DNA from: Desulfobulbaceae bacterium UBA5123
GTDB lineage: Bacteria; Desulfobacterota; Desulfobulbia; Desulfobulbales; UBA5123
Direction of reading: 5' to 3'
Length of the DNA: 6,239 bases
Assembly: GCA_002415465.1 (NCBI GenBank)
Contig: DHYT01000206.1
Coordinates: 1 to 6,239, forward strand
Within the stretch, counting starts at the first letter, position 1. Every line of letters starts with the position of its first letter. The position numbers and the translations under genes are program-made. Under the pieces are notes generated by a model. That model saw only the letters and a program-made list of their open reading frames with translations, was not told where the DNA came from and searched no databases. This document shows, piece by piece, positions 4,914-6,239 of this stretch.

Positions 4914-6239
4914 CCGGACGCCTGCGTAAAACCGCGCCGCTCCTCGCCTCCGGCCTGCTGCTTTTCTGCGCCACGCCGGGCATGCCCGGAATCGCCCTCT
5001 GCGCCTGGGTAGCCCTGGTGCCGCTGCTCCTGGCCGGCCGCGCCTCCAACTCGCCGGCCAACGCCGCCTGGCTGGGCCTCGGCTGCGGCATGATCTTCTA
5101 CCCCCTCACCCTGGCCTGGATCACCATCGTCCTCGGCACGTACGGCCATCTCGACTGGTGGCTGACCATCCCGGCCCTGCTGCTGCTCTCCCTCTATATG
5201 AGCATCTTCCTGGCAATCTTCTCCGCCGGCTGCCGCTGGAACGACGACCGCCTGCCGCTGCCGCTCCTCGCCCCGACACTGTGGGTCGGCCTCGACTACC
5301 TCCGCGCCGGCCTCTTTTCAGGCTTCCCCTGGCTGGACCTCGGCTACACGCAGTTCCGCAGCAACCCCATCCTGCAGACCGCCGATCTCTTCGGACACCA
5401 CACCGTCACCTTTCTGCTCGTCATGGTCAACGGCCTGCTGGCGCTCCTCTTCGCCATGTACAACGAAAGAACGCAATTGGCCGACGACGGCCCCGACCTC
5501 CGGCGGCTCGTTGCGACCGTCATCCTCCCGGCCGCGATCCTGCTCGCCGCCCTGGGCTATGGGGCCTCCCGCCAGCAACAGGTGGCCAGCCTGTGCAACG
5601 GCGCGGATGAGATGACCGTCACCGTGGCCCAGGGGGATATCCCCCAGGATGAGAAATGGTCGGCGAAGTTCCAGCGGGAAACGGTGCAGCGCTACCTCTC
5701 GCTCTCCCAAAAGGCGCTGGACGGCAAAAACCGGCCTTCCCTCCTGGTCTGGCCGGAGACCGCGCTGCCTTTCTACCCCATGGAGAGCCCCTTTTTCGTG
5801 GAGGTTGTCGATCAGCTGGTCAACAAGCGGCAGGCCAACCTGCTGTTCGGCGCCCCCCATCGACTCCGGCCGGCCCCCAACTCCGCCCCCCAGTATTTCA
5901 ACAGCGCCTTCCTGGTGGTGCCGGCGGACCGCCCCCTCTCCGGCATGAACCTGCCGCTTGCCGCGAGCCCCCCCCTCGGCAGGATCGGCGGCCGATACGA
6001 CAAACAGCACCTGGTCCCCTTTGGCGAATACATCCCCCTGCGGAGCATTCTGCCCTTTCTGGCCCCGGTGGTGGAAACCCTGGGCGACTTCACCACCGGT
6101 CGCCCGTCCGGACCAATCGCTTGCCAGAACGCCCGGATTGGGGTATTAATCTGCTTCGAAAGCATCTTTCCGGAAATTGCCCGCCGCCACGCGAACCGGG
6201 GGGCCAACCTCCTGGTCAACATCACCAACGACGCCTGGT
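4910..6239 (+). CDS. lnt: Apolipoprotein N-acyltransferase (3' end off window)
   Basis: Lnt is an inner-membrane enzyme that transfers an acyl chain from phospholipid to the N-terminal cysteine of apolipoproteins, the last step of lipoprotein maturation in Gram-negative bacteria. The ATG overlaps the corC stop (ATGA), and 443 codons are present before the edge. Hydrophobic helices lie at about 10-43, 53-75, 84-106, 117-134, 163-183 and 199-217. A periplasmic nitrilase-like domain then starts at about 235 (VTVAQGDIPQDEKW). The catalytic triad is visible: E283 in LLVWPETALPF, K365 in RYDKQHLVPFGEY (with the conserved E373), and C415 in GVLICFES (with E417). These align with E. coli E267, K335, E343, C387 and E389; a Phe replaces the Tyr that follows the cysteine in E. 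coli. The sequence ends at NITNDAW, the conserved segment just after the active site, so about 60-80 residues, including the last membrane helix, are missing. Translation is probably coupled to corC. Confidence 0.95.
   Translation, partial: MTGRLRKTAPLLASGLLLFCATPGMPGIALCAWVALVPLLLAGRASNSPANAAWLGLGCGMIFYPLTLAWITIVLGTYGHLDWWLTIPALLLLSLYMSIFLAIFSAGCRWNDDRLPLPLLAPTLWVGLDYLRAGLFSGFPWLDLGYTQFRSNPILQTADLFGHHTVTFLLVMVNGLLALLFAMYNERTQLADDGPDLRRLVATVILPAAILLAALGYGASRQQQVASLCNGADEMTVTVAQGDIPQDEKWSAKFQRETVQRYLSLSQKALDGKNRPSLLVWPETALPFYPMESPFFVEVVDQLVNKRQANLLFGAPHRLRPAPNSAPQYFNSAFLVVPADRPLSGMNLPLAASPPLGRIGGRYDKQHLVPFGEYIPLRSILPFLAPVVETLGDFTTGRPSGPIACQNARIGVLICFESIFPEIARRHANRGANLLVNITNDAW

Noticed and set aside
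5318..6010. 230-codon open frame on the minus strand
   Set aside because: It is antisense to lnt, which has membrane helices and the Glu-Lys-Cys triad on the plus strand.

Overview
The window holds two divergent two-gene operons separated by a long non-coding gap. No RNA gene, insertion sequence, CRISPR array or prophage gene is visible. The protein-coding DNA is mostly GC-rich (hand-counted 60-base lines reach 65-75% G+C). The gene content suggests a Gram-negative bacterium, because it has lipoprotein N-acyltransferase. The unusual alpha-then-beta fused acetyl-CoA carboxylase carboxyltransferase beside a divergent biotin carboxylase makes me favour a Desulfobulbales-like member of the Desulfobacterota (former Deltaproteobacteria). 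That assignment is inference from memory of the family and was not searched.

Left part, minus strand (1-3428): a biotin carboxylase (accC-like), then, after a 17-nt gap, a large carboxyltransferase. The carboxyltransferase carries an AccA-like domain followed by an AccD-like zinc-ribbon domain in one polypeptide and runs off the left edge without a stop. Together they supply the two catalytic half-reactions of acetyl-CoA carboxylase, which makes malonyl-CoA for fatty acid synthesis. The biotin carrier protein is not in the window. Base composition and codon choice change sharply at the alpha/beta junction.

Middle (3429-4046): about 620 nt with no convincing gene. It holds an inverted repeat upstream of accC, three DnaA-box-like sites (two sharing an exact 11-bp direct repeat), a T8 tract and an AT-rich island with a small palindrome and a tandem repeat just before corC.

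Right part, plus strand (4047-6239): a CorC/YbeX-type CBS-pair protein overlaps by ATGA the start of lnt (apolipoprotein N-acyltransferase). This is the same corC-lnt order as in the E. coli ybeX-lnt locus. lnt is cut by the right edge just after its catalytic cysteine.

Most of the window is conserved housekeeping. The parts worth a second look are the alpha-beta fusion with its composition break, the altered biotin carboxylase motifs, and the repeats in the divergent intergenic region.
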